A stretch of 64,000 bases of DNA from assembly GCA_018907035.1 (NCBI GenBank), contig JACCIC010000040.1, positions 1,333,501 to 1,397,500 of the forward strand, in the 5' to 3' direction. Below the pieces are notes generated by a model. That model saw only the letters and a program-made list of their open reading frames with translations. It ran no database searches and was not told the DNA's origin. The stretch is from Sycobia sp. Sy_11 (Eukaryota; Arthropoda; Insecta; Hymenoptera; Epichrysomallidae). Below are positions 28,043-41,900 of the stretch, in pieces. Position 1 is the first letter of the stretch. Every line of letters begins with the position of its first letter. Both the position numbers and the translations under genes were made by a program.

Positions 28043-28690
28043 AAAACCGCGCCAAGGCAGAGCGCTTTTTTCCTTTTTTTTGAAATTTATGCGCCCGGAA
28101 CATAGCTTAAATCTTTATTTTCTTAATAAAAGCGTCGACGCAGCTCTCCGATGTAAAAAAAGCCAACGCACGATAATATACAAACACTGTTTATTCTGAA
28201 AAAATATTTCCTAATATTTTACGCAAGCTCTGGAAATTCATTGTCTAGTTTTTATTGACGTTTACTTCAAGATAAACATTTTAAATATCTCACTGTTTGG
28301 AACAAGCATGTGCGTGCGGGTGAAAATTTTCAATAAAATAAGATTCTTTAGCTGGAACATGTCTACGTTTTATAGCTTTTTATGATGTAAACATTTTGCT
28401 TTTTTAGAAAATTTCAACAAAGTACTTTTAGTAGAGCCGCCTACGTGAAAGCAGAAAAATAAACGATATTATAAAGATTTTACGACAGTTTTCGCATGTA
28501 AATTATCGAAGAAAAGACTAATTGTCGTGATTATGGGGAATATTTTGAAAATACTAATGGAGTACAGAGAAAATTAAGTACACTTGAAGTGCGTAAGGGG
28601 TGAGTCAATCCAGAGGTTCAAAGGAATAGTAGCGAAAGAAGAAGAAACCAAGGAAATTAAAATTAATAAATCCCATGCTTGTACTACGTC
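26937..28690. other. AT-rich noncoding stretch with (AT)n array
   Basis: The (AT)n array is at 27,999-28,041. The hydrophobic 79-codon frame at 27,309-27,548 has no paralogue or motif here and fits chance translation of T-rich DNA. Confidence 0.5.
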
Positions 28691-28759
28691 CTATTAATCC
28701 ATTACTATTTACAGTTTTTAGAGCGACCATAAATATCTGAGCACAAAATCCGGCTGGAA

Positions 28760-29078
28760 AGAATCAGCCTCGTAAGTAAGTAACTCCGCGGCCGAGCGAG
28801 GCGTGCAGAGCCCGCGGAAACGAGGCGACGTATAGTCACTGCGGAAAATACCGCGGCCGTCTCGACGCGTCGCCTCGCCTTGCCTCGCCAGCCATGCAAA
28901 TCCGGTGGCGTTAAACGATGAAGAATCTCGAGCTCGGTGCCGGTCATTTTTACGACCGCGCGAGAGGAGGGCGAAACGGCAGGAATAAAATGCGGCTCGC
29001 GCATGGGGGAGCTCGCACCACGCGCTCTGATCTACTTGGAGGCGGCGCGGCCAGAACTTTATCCTCTTTTCGCATCCG

Positions 29079-29123
<45 letters not shown>
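28760..29123. other. CpG-rich island ending in an (AT)n array
   Basis: Many CpG and GCCTCGCC-type repeats (28,868-28,890) are followed by (AT)n at 29,080-29,123. The frames on both strands are not supported. Confidence 0.4.
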
Positions 29124-29125
<2 letters not shown>

Positions 29126-29281
29126 CTTACTGTTTCCACGATACCGCGAGCAAGATCAATGAAGAGGGTGGGGCGAGAATCACGCCGCGATAGCCGTGCT
29201 ATCACTTTTCTTTGCGACGCTACCCTGACTGGTGCTGAGTCCTTTTTCAAGAGCTTGGTGATGGTGAAGAGAGACTGGTGA

Positions 29282-31500
29282 AGAAGATTTTTATTAATCT
29301 TTGATTTTGATGCGTTTTCGATTTTGGCTCTGTCTTAAAAGGATGGACGAGTAACGCTAGGTAAACTGACCAGTTTTAGATGGGAAATTTAAACGAGTAC
29401 ATGATTTTGAGGATAATTAAGACGTTAATATCGTTATAAATGCTTTTTAATATTGGTGAACTTATGGCTCCGTTAATCAATAACAATAGGCACAGATTAA
29501 TGCTGTTATGATGGAAAATCTCATATTGATGCATATTTGAGACTGCTGATTTTTCTGGCAAAAAAAAGTGGAAGAGAGAGAAAGAGATAAACTAAAATAG
29601 ACATATTAACAATATTGAAATAGTAATGAAGTTTTCGTAACAAACACCACAGGAATCGAGTAATTTCCAACTTAGATATGGGCTCAATTATCTAATTCTA
29701 CCTCGAGTTTATGCCTCTTTGGACTATTTTTTTACAACATATAAATTTCTGGCAAAGTTTGGCCAATTAAATTATTTGGGTATGTACGTTATGTTAAAAA
29801 ATATTTCTCTATCAAATCTCTATAATTATTTTGCACGAAACATCAATTCTTGAGTGCTTCATATTTTTAAAAAATTTAGAAGATTTTTATTAATTATAAT
29901 TGTAAAAGGATATGTATCAAAAGTTAATTTGAACGAGAAATTCAGCTTGCGTGAATCACAGAATTAAACACTTAAGAGGGCATAACAGCAATGGCGCGAG
30001 AGAAGTTGCTTTCAGCTTTCAAGACAAAGGGCCAAATTGATTTTAATCTCAGTTAAGTTAATTAAATTTGCTGATCAAATTTGTTCGTTCAAATTTGCTG
30101 ATGTAATTTTTTGACGTCTCATTCGTATAATATAAGTTTTTAATATGATATCATATTTAATATATATATGTATTGTATATTTTCATATATTTCTCAAAAA
30201 AGTTTCTAATGAACTCAAATATTATAGATAGATAATATTTATAGCTCAAACAAATCATATAAGAAACTCGTTTTTTGTAATCAAATCATGCGTCAGACAC
30301 TGTTTGTAAATTTTCCACTCTGAAAACAAATTTCATTTTGATTGTAAATATTTTATTTTATTCAAGCAAGAGAAAGTATTTATTAGAGATAAAATGAATT
30401 CATTTTATTTAATGAACCAATATTTTCTTACATTAAAAAAAAGTACAATTTTGTACGCGACAGATTTCACGTGTTTGGAATTGATCAAATAATGATTCAT
30501 TAACAAAAGATAAGAATTCGTCAGATTAGAAATAGCCTATCGCGTGGCTACTGCTACCACAGGTTAGAGTGAGTTGGTTGGACCTAAGCAGGAATGATTT
30601 ACCCCGGCCGGTAAGACTCAACTGTATCTCCGTGAATGCGATAGCAAAGGATATTATCAATTTAGAAAGTAAATATTACACGAATCGTTGAAAGTTAGTT
30701 CAAAATCGTCGGCTTGTCGATGACAGCTATATTAATATATTTTTTGTTCTAAACCATTAAGAAAAAAAATTTGCTAATGACAAGAAATTAGCCATTTTCC
30801 ATTATCCCTTTGTTTCATCATTGTGTATTTCTTTGAAGCCGATAGACAATTGATACACTATTAACTTTTGCATATATCAAATATCATCGCAGTTAATTTC
30901 ACGAAAATTTAACTAGTACAACCAAAATAAGTATCAATACTTCGTTAGCCATTTGAACCCGCTGAAAGACGTTCAAAAATTTGTATTGCTGAATTGCGAT
31001 GATTCCAAAAATGGATCGATAATCTCCTTTTCATTTGACATAAATATTAAAGTTAAATGAATAATTTATACTCTTCTGAGTTTAAAAAAAATTAATTTAT
31101 AGGAAAAGTTCGTGACAGCTACCTTATAGTTTTGCACAAGCAATAAATAACCAAACCAAATTTATACTCCATTAATACCGGCATAGAATAATAAATTTCA
31201 TTCTTAGCCCAAGCAGTACATTTATCTGAATCTTTTTAATTCTTTATGTTCGTAAAAAAATGGCTGGTGGAAGTTCTAATTTTTCGTAATCCATTCCATC
31301 TGTCTATACAGCGATTTTACGATTACAGATTTTACGATCAATTCCATATACCTTGAAATTTATAACTGAGATCAATCAATCTCTTGCGAATTTTCAACGA
31401 ATCGATTAAATATATACATTGTCGTTATTTAATTTCTTTCTTTATTAGAATTACCCTTGCCGAATACCTCTTAAGCACCTCTTAGCAAAATTTAAAGGAT
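29282..31500. other. AT-rich stretch, mostly featureless
   Basis: Apart from the candidate exon at 30,563-30,610 nothing stands out. Confidence 0.5.
30563..30610 (+). CDS. Weak candidate 48-nt exon, unidentified
   Basis: ACAG precedes and GTAAGA follows a 48-nt open segment reading VRVSWLDLSRNDLPRP. The upstream pyrimidine tract is poor. The sequence stands out from its AT-rich flanks, so it may instead be a conserved noncoding element, or be read from the minus strand. Confidence 0.2.
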
Positions 31501-31553
31501 TTCTATTCGAATCTAGTATTTTAATTATTTAATAAGTTAATGATAATATTTAC

Positions 31554-31632
31554 CAGTCATTTCCGGTCTTGGACATATTTTGTCGCTTGCGACCCGTTTG
31601 ATGAGGTTTCGGTTCTGCCACCATATTGACAT
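31554..31632 (-). CDS. Candidate internal exon of an unidentified gene
   Basis: On the minus strand a pyrimidine-rich acceptor (CCCTTGTCGTTTGTTACAG) with an upstream TTAATCA branch-point-like site is followed by 79 nt and then a GTAAAT donor. One frame reads VNMVAEPKPHQTGRKRQ and ends KTGNDW. It is open throughout, basic, and unlike random AT-rich translation; a second frame (MSIWWQN...) is also open. The base composition is much richer in G+C than the flanks. I do not recognise the protein. No neighbouring exon of the same gene was identified, so this could be an alternatively used exon in a gene with very long introns. Confidence 0.4.
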
Positions 31633-31639
31633 CTGTAAC

Positions 31640-34345
31640 AAACGACAAGGGTTTTATGATTAATACAAAAATTGACCAAATTGTCTTAAGATTAAACAAA
31701 TATATTTGTTTATGAAATAAAACAATTTTCTTCTTTAAAATAAAATAAGCTTAATGGTTAGCAAAAAATATTCCAACTAAGACTTTCAATGAAACCTTTC
31801 AAAACTAAAATTTTGAAGAAAGAAGAATCCAAGACAAATGTTCAATGGGGATGATTATTACTTATTCCCACTGAAAATTTTAAGCAGCATAATTCTTTTG
31901 TAAAATATGAGATTCTATTTGTTTTTTTTTCTTCAATTTTTATTGACTTTGCAAAATGCCAGAAATGTTCGCGTCAGTGTAATTTGCACCCATCCAATAT
32001 ATGTATGCCCATTCGGATGAACGATGTAGTAGTGCGCGAAGAATACACGTACATGCATATGATTTCTATATGATATATTGCTGCTATATTACTGTGGGAC
32101 TAACATTCTTGTGTAATGAAAGTGCAATAATGTGTCATGAAATGAGAAAGTAGCCGCTATATATGCTATTTTATGCAGTGCAAGCATTACTTCTGACCAT
32201 ATAAAAAAACCAAGAAAAACGGTGGGAAGCAGAGAGAGAATTCAGTTAGTAAGAGTGGAAGTCGTGTAATTGATATTTGTAAGCGAAATATAAACATCGT
32301 AGAATGGCGTAAATGTGTCTCCTTGATTTTCCCGCAGTACCGAGGCATGTATAATGAAACCTATATCTCTACTGCCGTCTAGAAATGGCACTCAAGTTTC
32401 TGCGCCAAAAGTTTTGTTAAACGAGCTCTTATCGTCCTGATGAAATATCCGGTCAGTCTTTGTTTTTATTCCCTCCTCGTCGCCGTTGCTGCCACGCTCT
32501 CGCCTCCGCGATCTCGCACTTCTCATCCTCGCCCACTCTCCCTCTCACCTCCTCCTTTTCTCTCTCTTTCTCACTCTGCCACCATTCGCCTTTGTACTTC
32601 ATATAACCATCACCAGTCCCTGTCGTTTCCACCGCCCTCTCTCTCAGATACTTGGCTTCGTGCTTTTCTCATCGTCCATTCATGACTGTATATATCTTAA
32701 CTGCGTTCGCACCATCGACTCTACTGATTTCCACGGTGCGACGTAAACGACAGTATGGAAGTAAATCAGTTTGGGTCAGGCACATTGCTTCTTATTATTT
32801 TATATTTTTTTGGCTTCGCAATTAAATTTCGTTAAAGAAAAATGATATTTCTGCATACAGCAGACGAGACTCGTACAAGGGGTGTTTGACTTGGTTTTTT
32901 TTTTCTCATGCCCATTAAATCTGAATCGGAAGGAGTTCACTTTATTCTTTCAAATCAAGTTCGGAGAAATCTTATATACTCGGTTATACATTGTAGTGTT
33001 CCAATCAATGATATTCATGCTGCATAGAACAATTTCCTTAAATAAACAGATATCGAATTTTCGACACGGGCAGGCAGTGATAGCGTTCGGAAGCAATTTT
33101 GATTTTTCGAAACCTGCCGCGCCTCTCCCCCCCTTCCGTCTCCTCCTGCATTATTCCACGAATCACTGGGTGCAAGAAAAACCCTCCTCCTCCTCCTCTT
33201 CTATCTTCCCGCCCCCTCCTCTTATTTCCATGACGAATTCCCCGTAACTATTCTCAAGGATTTGCATACCTATGTTAATGCACCGAGAGAATTATAGAGG
33301 CATGACCGAGCATACCAACTTATCCATTTTATAATCATAAGACTTATCGTCGCTCTGGCGAACCTTCTCTCTTCTCCCGCCTCCCCCTATCCTCCCAAGA
33401 CTTTATTCAGATTATCTTCTTGCGGTATTTTGCCTTCTCTCGAACTTCTGATTTGCAAAGTTCGGAATATCCAAAAACTTCATCTCCTCGGAGGGGAAGA
33501 ACTAAATTGTTTGAAAAAAATTTTTTTACAAATATTTAAAGAAGCGTATGTAGTGGCTTTTGAGAAGGAAATAGGCGCTGCTGAAAAATGATTAAACATA
33601 GCAAAAAATTTAACCAAACAATTTAAAAACTTAAAATGCGATCTTTAGTAAGGACTTGAAAAAAAAACTTCTACAGATTTATAGAAATCATATGTATAGT
33701 AACTTTTCCCATTGATTATTTATTTAAATAGCTGTACATAAAGTCATTTTTATCTCCTGAGTGAAAAATTTTAATTATACTCAAATTCTTACGATTATTT
33801 GTCTCACCGAAACTATTTTTAATTAAAGGTTCTCCGAAATGCCTAACCCTTACTTGCTACACTGTCTCCTTTTTTATACCTAAGTATTAGTGCATATATC
33901 TTTTAGGATGTGAAGTCCACAGGGATATTAATCAATAATCGAAGTATGATCATCGTATCTTCAGACCAGATATAGCAACACCCTAGAGTGATTAGGCTGT
34001 TTGTACTATAACAATTAAAACAAATTTTTGGGCCCTAAACCCGAAACTAACTGATCCAGTAGAAAATTAAGAATTTCACTACAAACATCGGTGCACATTA
34101 CGTTACAGAAAATCGGACAAATTTAGCAGGAGATAGCTTGAAAAATAACATTCTATGTTATTCTATTAAACTTTTGTTATTTCTTAGGACAAGATTTTAT
34201 AATCTTTAAGCAATTAATTTTTAAGCAATTGGTCGATGAATTAAATATAACATCGGCATAAAAAACCATGATTTCATTATACCGCCAAATCACTTCCTCG
34301 ATTTCTAAGTATATGAAGAATCTTTTAAAATCTATATTAGTTTAG
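31640..34345. other. AT-rich stretch with pyrimidine-rich blocks
   Basis: CT/CCT-rich DNA at 32,480-32,660, 33,108-33,240 and 33,360-33,420 creates Ser/Pro/Leu-rich frames without domains. No gene recognised. Confidence 0.5.
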
Positions 34346-34349
34346 ACGG

Positions 34350-34357
34350 ACACACAC

Positions 34358-34441
<84 letters not shown>
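34350..34441. repeat. (CA)n microsatellite
   Basis: About 45 CA units with one G substitution near the start. One of the longest simple arrays in the window. Confidence 0.95.
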
Positions 34442-34445
<4 letters not shown>

Positions 34446-34479
34446 TTATAATTTCCTAATACCATTAGTCTTATATTCA

Positions 34480-35400
34480 AGGTTCAGAGCTGCTTTCTCC
34501 GATCAGCGAACGTTTTCTCATACTATTTTCGTATGGACTTCGCTGCGCTCTCAAAAAAAAACCTCACTCTCATAAAAAAAGAAGTTTGCGCAAGCGGAAT
34601 AAAGAAGAGAGCGAGGGAGAGAGAGAGAGAGAGAGAAGGAGAGAGCTAAGAATATATATAGGGAATACGGAGTCTATACTCTGAAGATCGACCAGAATGA
34701 ATTCTCCGTGCAGCGCAAAGTCAACTGGCTTGCTCGCTCGTTCGGTCTCGTCGCTGGCTTTCACGTAAATTTCTGGACTCCGCGCGGATCTTCGCCGCCC
34801 CACCCATGCGAGCAAATAAGCCGCGCAGCCTCGAATTACGCCAGAGAGAAGGCGAGCAAGAGAGAGAAATAGAGAGAGAGAGAGAGAGAGACAGAGCGAG
34901 AAGGGGGTGAAGCAGGGGAATCTCCGGCTTTGTCGTCCTCTTATGCGGCGCACGTGAATCGAGAGAAAAACTGGCTGTACCGGCCGGTATCTCAACGAGA
35001 TTTGCCGTGTGTATACACAGTGTACGAAGAGGGCAAAAGGGGCGGAGGAAAAGACGGAGGAGGAGAAGGAAGAGGATGAGGTATCTCGATAGACCTGTGA
35101 ATATCTCTCGCCGTGCGGCTTTTCTGCCCCCCTCTGGCCCTTCCCTCTTCTCTTCATACCGCCGAATTTATTTCCCAGCGCGGGCGAGGAAAGACCATTA
35201 ATTACAGTTTTATCTTCGATGATGTGCCGTTGAGCCAAGGTCTCTCTATGGGCCACGTCTCCCGTTATCCGTATGGCACGATATTATCTCATCGCGGGCA
35301 CGTGGAAGGGGACGTTTATTTTCCTTATGCAATCCGGGAAGGAACGAGTGGATCCAGCTTGGGATCTTCGAGTTTGCGAAGCTTCCTAATCGGTTTTTTT
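34480..35400. other. GC-richer block with (GA)n tracts
   Basis: GA tracts at 34,616-34,636 and 34,868-34,891. The 228-codon minus-strand frame is Ser/Leu/Arg-rich because of these tracts and shows no domain. Could be a promoter-type region with GAGA elements. Confidence 0.4.
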
Positions 35401-35523
35401 ATCGCGCGATATTTTTCAACTTACACACGTCGACATATAATAATTTTTCTCACGAGTGATTTTTATCCGTATTTCAATATCTTTAACCAAGGGAGAACGT
35501 TCATTGAAACGATAGACATATAG

Positions 35524-37900
35524 CAATCAATGAAGCTTAAATTTTTCGTGGTAGCTTATGATTATAATTCTAAATTCATCAATTACAATCGTGCGTTGAG
35601 ACTAGTTATTTTTAAAATAGATTTATTTCACGATCGTTGTTAAAAGTATTTTCACCAGTCAGAAATTTTACTCTTCTATATACGCAGGATCAAACGATAA
35701 AGAGACTTTGAACTTTTGATTACTATCCGGATATCAATGTTTGCATTCTTATAATTTAATTATAAAATTAAAATTCCACCTTTTAGAAAATGAAGAAGAT
35801 AAGCGTAGTACAAATATTGGAAGATCCATCGTTATATCCAACTGTAAATGGTATCTTAAATTAACGTAACTGGAACGTGATAGGTTCTCGTACATTTTGG
35901 CTTTTATAACATGCGTTTTTCTTTAAATTATTAATTAAGCTAATTAAATTTTAGCAGCTTTCGTAAAAAAAAAACCCGTATTAAATATCTAAAGTAATAA
36001 TATAGAACTTCAAAATATTAGTTATAAACCGTTCCTACAACATGATAAGTAACCAATCGATACAATGTACTGCCAACTAATCTCTGAATATTTTCATACA
36101 AAATAAAATAAAAAACAGCAGTATCGGATTATATGCCTATCCAGTTTATAAATCTAACAAAATAAGAAACTAGATCGCTTCTGCTTTGATACAATTCTTT
36201 TTCTATTTTTTACCATTCGGATTTTGAAATGAATGAAGCAAATAAAATAAAAATTTATATAACCTATATCTTAGTTGATCTTCAATCAATTATCTGAAAA
36301 TGATTTACTCTTCATATCTTTTCTATAATAATATGGAGTTGACGTGATTGTCAAGCTTATCGTATTTATATTGTAAGACAAATATCTGAAATTTAATGAA
36401 ATATATACTTAAAAGTAGTAGAACGCGCCAGAGAAATATTCTCATTAAACTAAAAAATTTGTCCTAACAAGAAAGTTTTAATTGAATTAATTAAAATAAA
36501 GTAAATTAGTTTTTTAATTCAATGAAATATTTTACTGACACTCTTTGGACACACGTTTCATTCAAAAAAATGCTTTTTTTCTCCAATACTCTTATAATAT
36601 ACTTGCAAGGGATTCAAATAAAACTTGAGAATAATAAAAATAAAATGATGCGACAATCAACGGAACTTTGATAACTGACGTTTGCACATCCAATGCTTTT
36701 ACGGAAGTTATACACCTGAGAAAATATAATGATGCAGTCTCTGCAGTGGCGCGCTCTTGCGCTTTGTAAATTTCTTTTGACCAAAGTAGTGAAAGAGACG
36801 GTAACAAAGATTTAAATGGTAAATAAGTTGTTTTTAGTATCTATACGGGGAAAGGATACATTGAATGAGAATTTTAACAAGAAAGACAGGTAATGAAAAT
36901 AATGAAAGAAAGAGAAGCTGAGTTGAATGGAAAAAAACGGCACGGGAATGTTGCATAAAGATAGAAGGAGGCGCGCCTCTTGAAAGATCCGAACCGAATG
37001 TCTATGGGGCTTTCGTCTATTTAGTCGATCCGAGGAAAATTGTATGCGAGAGTTCTAGCGAAAAAAAGCAAAAAAATTTTCATCTAAATCAGCAAGAAGT
37101 GCATCAGCCGAATGGAAAGCACGGCGGCTAATGTTCGAGAATATATTCTTTATATTTTGCATAGAAATTTTCAAAACTCATATTGCCTCCTTTTTATTCA
37201 ACGTATGAAAAATGTATAATTACCTCTGAATACTTTATTTTCTTTTGATTATTTCGAAACAAGAGCATGAATAAGAGTCTCTATACTAACATTCATTATA
37301 TAGAAAGTCTACGCAATAATGATCATTATATCAGATGTCTGCCTATAAAACTCAGGTAAATAATTTTTTTTTAATATTAAATCGTACATAACACTGAACT
37401 ATATCTAAACCACGTCAAGCAATTGTAGATGGATGTCATAGATAATATTTTAAGAAAGAATTCGATTCAATTATAAATTTTCTCGTAAATAAGAAATATT
37501 ATCTTCGCAAATATTAATTTTCGTAATTTTTAACTACTCGTGTAGTCTTTTGAATACAGCTGACATTCATAGTAAATTAGATATGATATATTGCACATTC
37601 ACTATAAAATATTGAATTAATCCTTGCTTTACGCATCATTAATGAAAAATGATCGATTAAATTCGATCTATAATGTTGAATCGAAACCAGTACTCGACTG
37701 TACTACGGATGCAAATAATGATCATTAAAACAAAATCTCGCTGCTCACGATTTTTGCGCTAATGTACATGTCTCTTGTACTTCGCAAGCCTTCTTTTGAA
37801 TGCATTAAGTGGAATTTTCCGTAAAATGATAAAAAAGACCGTAGCTCCCCTGGAAATATTCTTACGAAGAAAGAAAGCCAAAATGGCTTTGAATATTAAA
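35524..37900. other. AT-rich noncoding stretch
   Basis: No gene recognised. Confidence 0.5.
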
Positions 37901-37909
37901 TGAAAGGGA

Positions 37910-38142
37910 CCCCGGGTCGTATTTGAATTTCGTGGAAAAAGGAAAGAATGAAAAAAAAAAACAGAAAAAATGAGATACAGCGCGCGGGGAACGGCGTACG
38001 AGCGCCGAGGGATCCTTAAAAGAGATCGGGAAAGAAGCGAGGCCTCCTTAGACGGCGCGGCCCCGCACGTATTAACAAGTTAATCCTTAAATTGCGCCGG
38101 GATCTCGAATGTGCTCCGCTGCATGCGCGCGAGCGCAGACAA

Positions 38143-38210
<68 letters not shown>

Positions 38211-38960
38211 AGAGACGGACACGGGCACGGACAAGGACGGCTTTTCAGATTTCGCGCTTCAGTGGCACTACTAATTGGCCGGGGCTAATGAAAGGAAACT
38301 GTTGCTTGGATACCTCCTGCATCGGCACTCGTCTCGTTTTATTCCCGATCCTCCGCCGCGACCTCGGCGCTTAACCCCGTTGCTCCCCCCCCCCCCATCA
38401 GCCCTCTGTATCTCCTCCTTGGCCGGGACGGCCTCCTGATAATACCATAGTTAACTTTAAGTCGGGCGCAAAAGCGGAATGTTTGCCCCCTCGAATGTAT
38501 ATAAGGAGATATGAAAGAATTTCCGGCCGCGCGGCAAGGCGATGCCCCTGCCCCCCCCCTCCTCAGCCCAATTCCTTCTTCGCTCTTCTCCTTCGAGATC
38601 GGCGCTTCGCAGCGCGTCGACGACCAAGTTATAAGAAAGAATTAGCTTAATCCACCAGCCGCTCGCCCCCCCCCCCTCTGGCTATCCAGCCCCTCCAACC
38701 TCTTTGCCGGTTTAAATAAGAACGGGAGGACCGGCAGAGACTGCCGCAATTACTTTTAATTAGCCATTGAAAGCTCGTACAAACGTCTGGTGGTTAATGA
38801 ACGCGATTAAAAGCCGTTTCGAAACCTTTTCGCGAACGACTGTCCTCGATGTTCTCGTGTCTTTTCATTGTCTCTTTTCGTTTTTACTTTCTTAATAATA
38901 TTATCGCAGATTGCACGGGCCTTGCGCACGCGAATGTGTGATGGATGCATTTCATTTCTT
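37910..38960. other. GC/CpG-rich block with (CA)n array and C-runs
   Basis: The (CA)n array is at 38,145-38,206; C-runs are near 38,386, 38,551 and 38,667. The distal part (38,700-38,830) holds TTTTAATTAGCCATTG and similar balanced sequence that could be a conserved enhancer. No supported coding. Confidence 0.4.
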
Positions 38961-41900
38961 TTTTTCCGAACGGAGCGGATCTAAAATGGACAATTTAGCT
39001 TTTATTAATACTTTGAACTTTTGCTTCGATAAGGTAACGTTGCATTAATAATGCCATCTTACCGTGTACTTGAAAGCGAAGCCATGCCGCGGAATTGGGA
39101 ATGTCAAATCAGTGAAAAAAATATTTAAACTTACATTGTTCTACCGATGTTTTTTCAACGTATTCGCACTATTTCTGAGCTAAAGAATCATTTTCAACCG
39201 AAATCTTTCACTAAAAACTTGTTTAAAGGATATAATCACGTGCTCAAAACCACACTTCCTCCAATATATATAGTTATAGCAACAAGTTACCAGTTCTAAA
39301 AATTTTGAAGAGAGCCACAGATATATATGTATATATATTGTCACTCAGATCTCAGATATCGCTTCAAAAACTTGCTCAGACCATTTCTTTCTCCTGAATT
39401 TCATTGCTGAAATACGAATATCATAGCTTGGTATATATACAACGTTCGCTTCTATGGAAAAAATCGTAGTTTCCTGTTTGGACGGTAGAAACCGTTATCC
39501 AAATGTCTCGGGACGACTTCTACCGGAAGTTTCGTATTCGCAAGTTAGATACCGATATTCAGCAATACTAAAAATTAGTTGTCTCTAATAATATAGTAAT
39601 ACAATCTAATATAATGGTGTATTCAAGATCAGGGTAACAAACATGAAAAGACTAGTTTTTCTTGATCAGATACTAAAAATTTATTTATTATATCCTAATT
39701 GCAAGGACTCATATGTTTTTTCTAATTAATGTTGCATATTAATTAGAATTAATTAGTGCCCACAATCAAATTTTTATTTTAACTAAGAATAATCCAGTAG
39801 CAGATTTTTAATCCGTAAACTAAAAAAATTTCTATATAATATCTTATGGCTATTTATTACTCTGAAAAAGTCATGAACAATACTAAAACGTAGTTTTATC
39901 CAAAAATATAGTAAAATTGTATTTTTTCAAATTCCTAAATATATTAACACATAAAATATTCTACAACGAAATTCAAAACCAGTGATGAAGGGAAACATAA
40001 TAATATATGTAATTGTATTGTAAATATTTTCATAAGAAAACAAAAAAAATTTATTCAAATACCAGAACAATATTTATATAAAATACTTTTTTAAAATTTT
40101 CCGAAACAGATTAGCAAAAAATAGAGTATATAACGCAATAACAGCTTAAAACAATTGACCATTAAAACAAATAGCGAAGCTCATTTTACATATTTCTCAG
40201 TAAATTAAACACGCGGTGGATCCAAAATATATATAGAATTTTGAAAAACATTAATGAATAAAATGTTTTAAGAAAAATACAGCATAAAAATAACGATATC
40301 GTTTATAAATAGCCAAATTCTTTTTCACATCATTTTATACATCCGGGACAAATGTCATACCTAGCCGATTTTTCTATAACTGTCAATAAAGGTATACTAA
40401 AGAGGCGAATAATAGACATTAAAACGAGTACGCACTTTGTATGAAATAATAATAAGACAAGTAAAATATGAGTGTTTACATGAATAGGTTAAAAAATTGT
40501 TCCTCGTCGATGTTTTTAGGTGAACGATCTTCTGTTATTTCTTCGCATAATTCATCATTATTAAAAAAGCAGATATTAACTTATCAGGCTCGTTCCCACA
40601 AAGACTACAGGTGAACAATTCAAATATTGAACTTAAATATATATATACTCTAAGTCTGAAAGCACATAATCATAAGGAAAATTCTTGACTTTTCTTTAAT
40701 TGTATGCTTTCGATTAGAATTCATTTGGAATAGATTAGTCAAATCTTCGAATAAATATGTAAAGGAAATAAATTTACATAAATATACAAATCTTGCACGA
40801 ACAGATCAAGTGTTAAACTCCTACAGTAATAACAAAATTATGTTTTCAAAGCCATGACTACAGGAATGAATACAATAGAAATTTATACGCATGGTTCAAG
40901 CGGATCTATAGTATTGAATGAAGCAAATGTTTCACCATATTTTTTTTTAAGTTCTTTTCGATTACAGGTTACGATTTTCTATTTATATAAAATTCAGATT
41001 TTCGCATAATTTAAAAATTATTTCTAGAAATTATAAAATGTTTAATTCACGTCATTAAAACAATTTAAACACGGGATTTTCCTTGCCAAATTGAAATTGC
41101 GGTCAATCGATTTGTGTTTTCCGATTTTTTTAGGATGAAAATTAATTTCATTTATATGCGTATCCCTCCAAAAAAGGATTATCTAGTCTGTTCATATAAA
41201 TAAATAAATATCTTGTTATATACAATTTTTATCTATAATTTACTCATAATAAAGTATAAACCATATTTCATTGTATTTTTCGCATAAACTTATATAGTTA
41301 CAAAATTCAAAATTATTTGCAAAGAAAGTATCATTTATTCAGATATGCCGTTATATATTGTAAAATAGTTCGTGTAAAAATTAATTATTTAAAAAAAATA
41401 CCAGAAATTTGTGGAAATGGACCTGACAATTACCAACCTGCTGTTGTTAATAATGTTGAATTATCAGAATAAATATTGCAGAAGATTGTTCACCAAAGAG
41501 CATCGATGACTCAAGATAATTCTTTTTTATGAGTCAACGAGTAAATACTATTTACATGTAAAATATATTTTTATGAATATTGAGTAACATTTGTGTAAGC
41601 TATACATGTAAATACTAAGATTTAGTTTGTCGTCTGTTTATTTTATATTTATTAACACTTTAAGAAACATCCGCCAGGTATATCATTTGTCTCGGGTGTA
41701 CAAAATTATGTAAAAATGAACTCGGCTATTTGTAAACATTCCAATTATTTTTCAAGCTTCATTTCCGTTAAAAATATTTATTTATTAATGTGTTTCAGAA
41801 TTTGAGATATATTTGGCGTTGTTGTACATGCTGTTATACATGCACACACGTTGTTATACATGCTGTTGTTTATAAGGATACATATAAAATGCACATAGCC

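Noticed and set aside
34570..35256. 228-codon minus-strand frame, the longest in the window
   Set aside because: Its Ser/Leu-rich parts come from GA/CT tracts, the rest lacks any domain, and overlapping plus-strand frames have equal claim.
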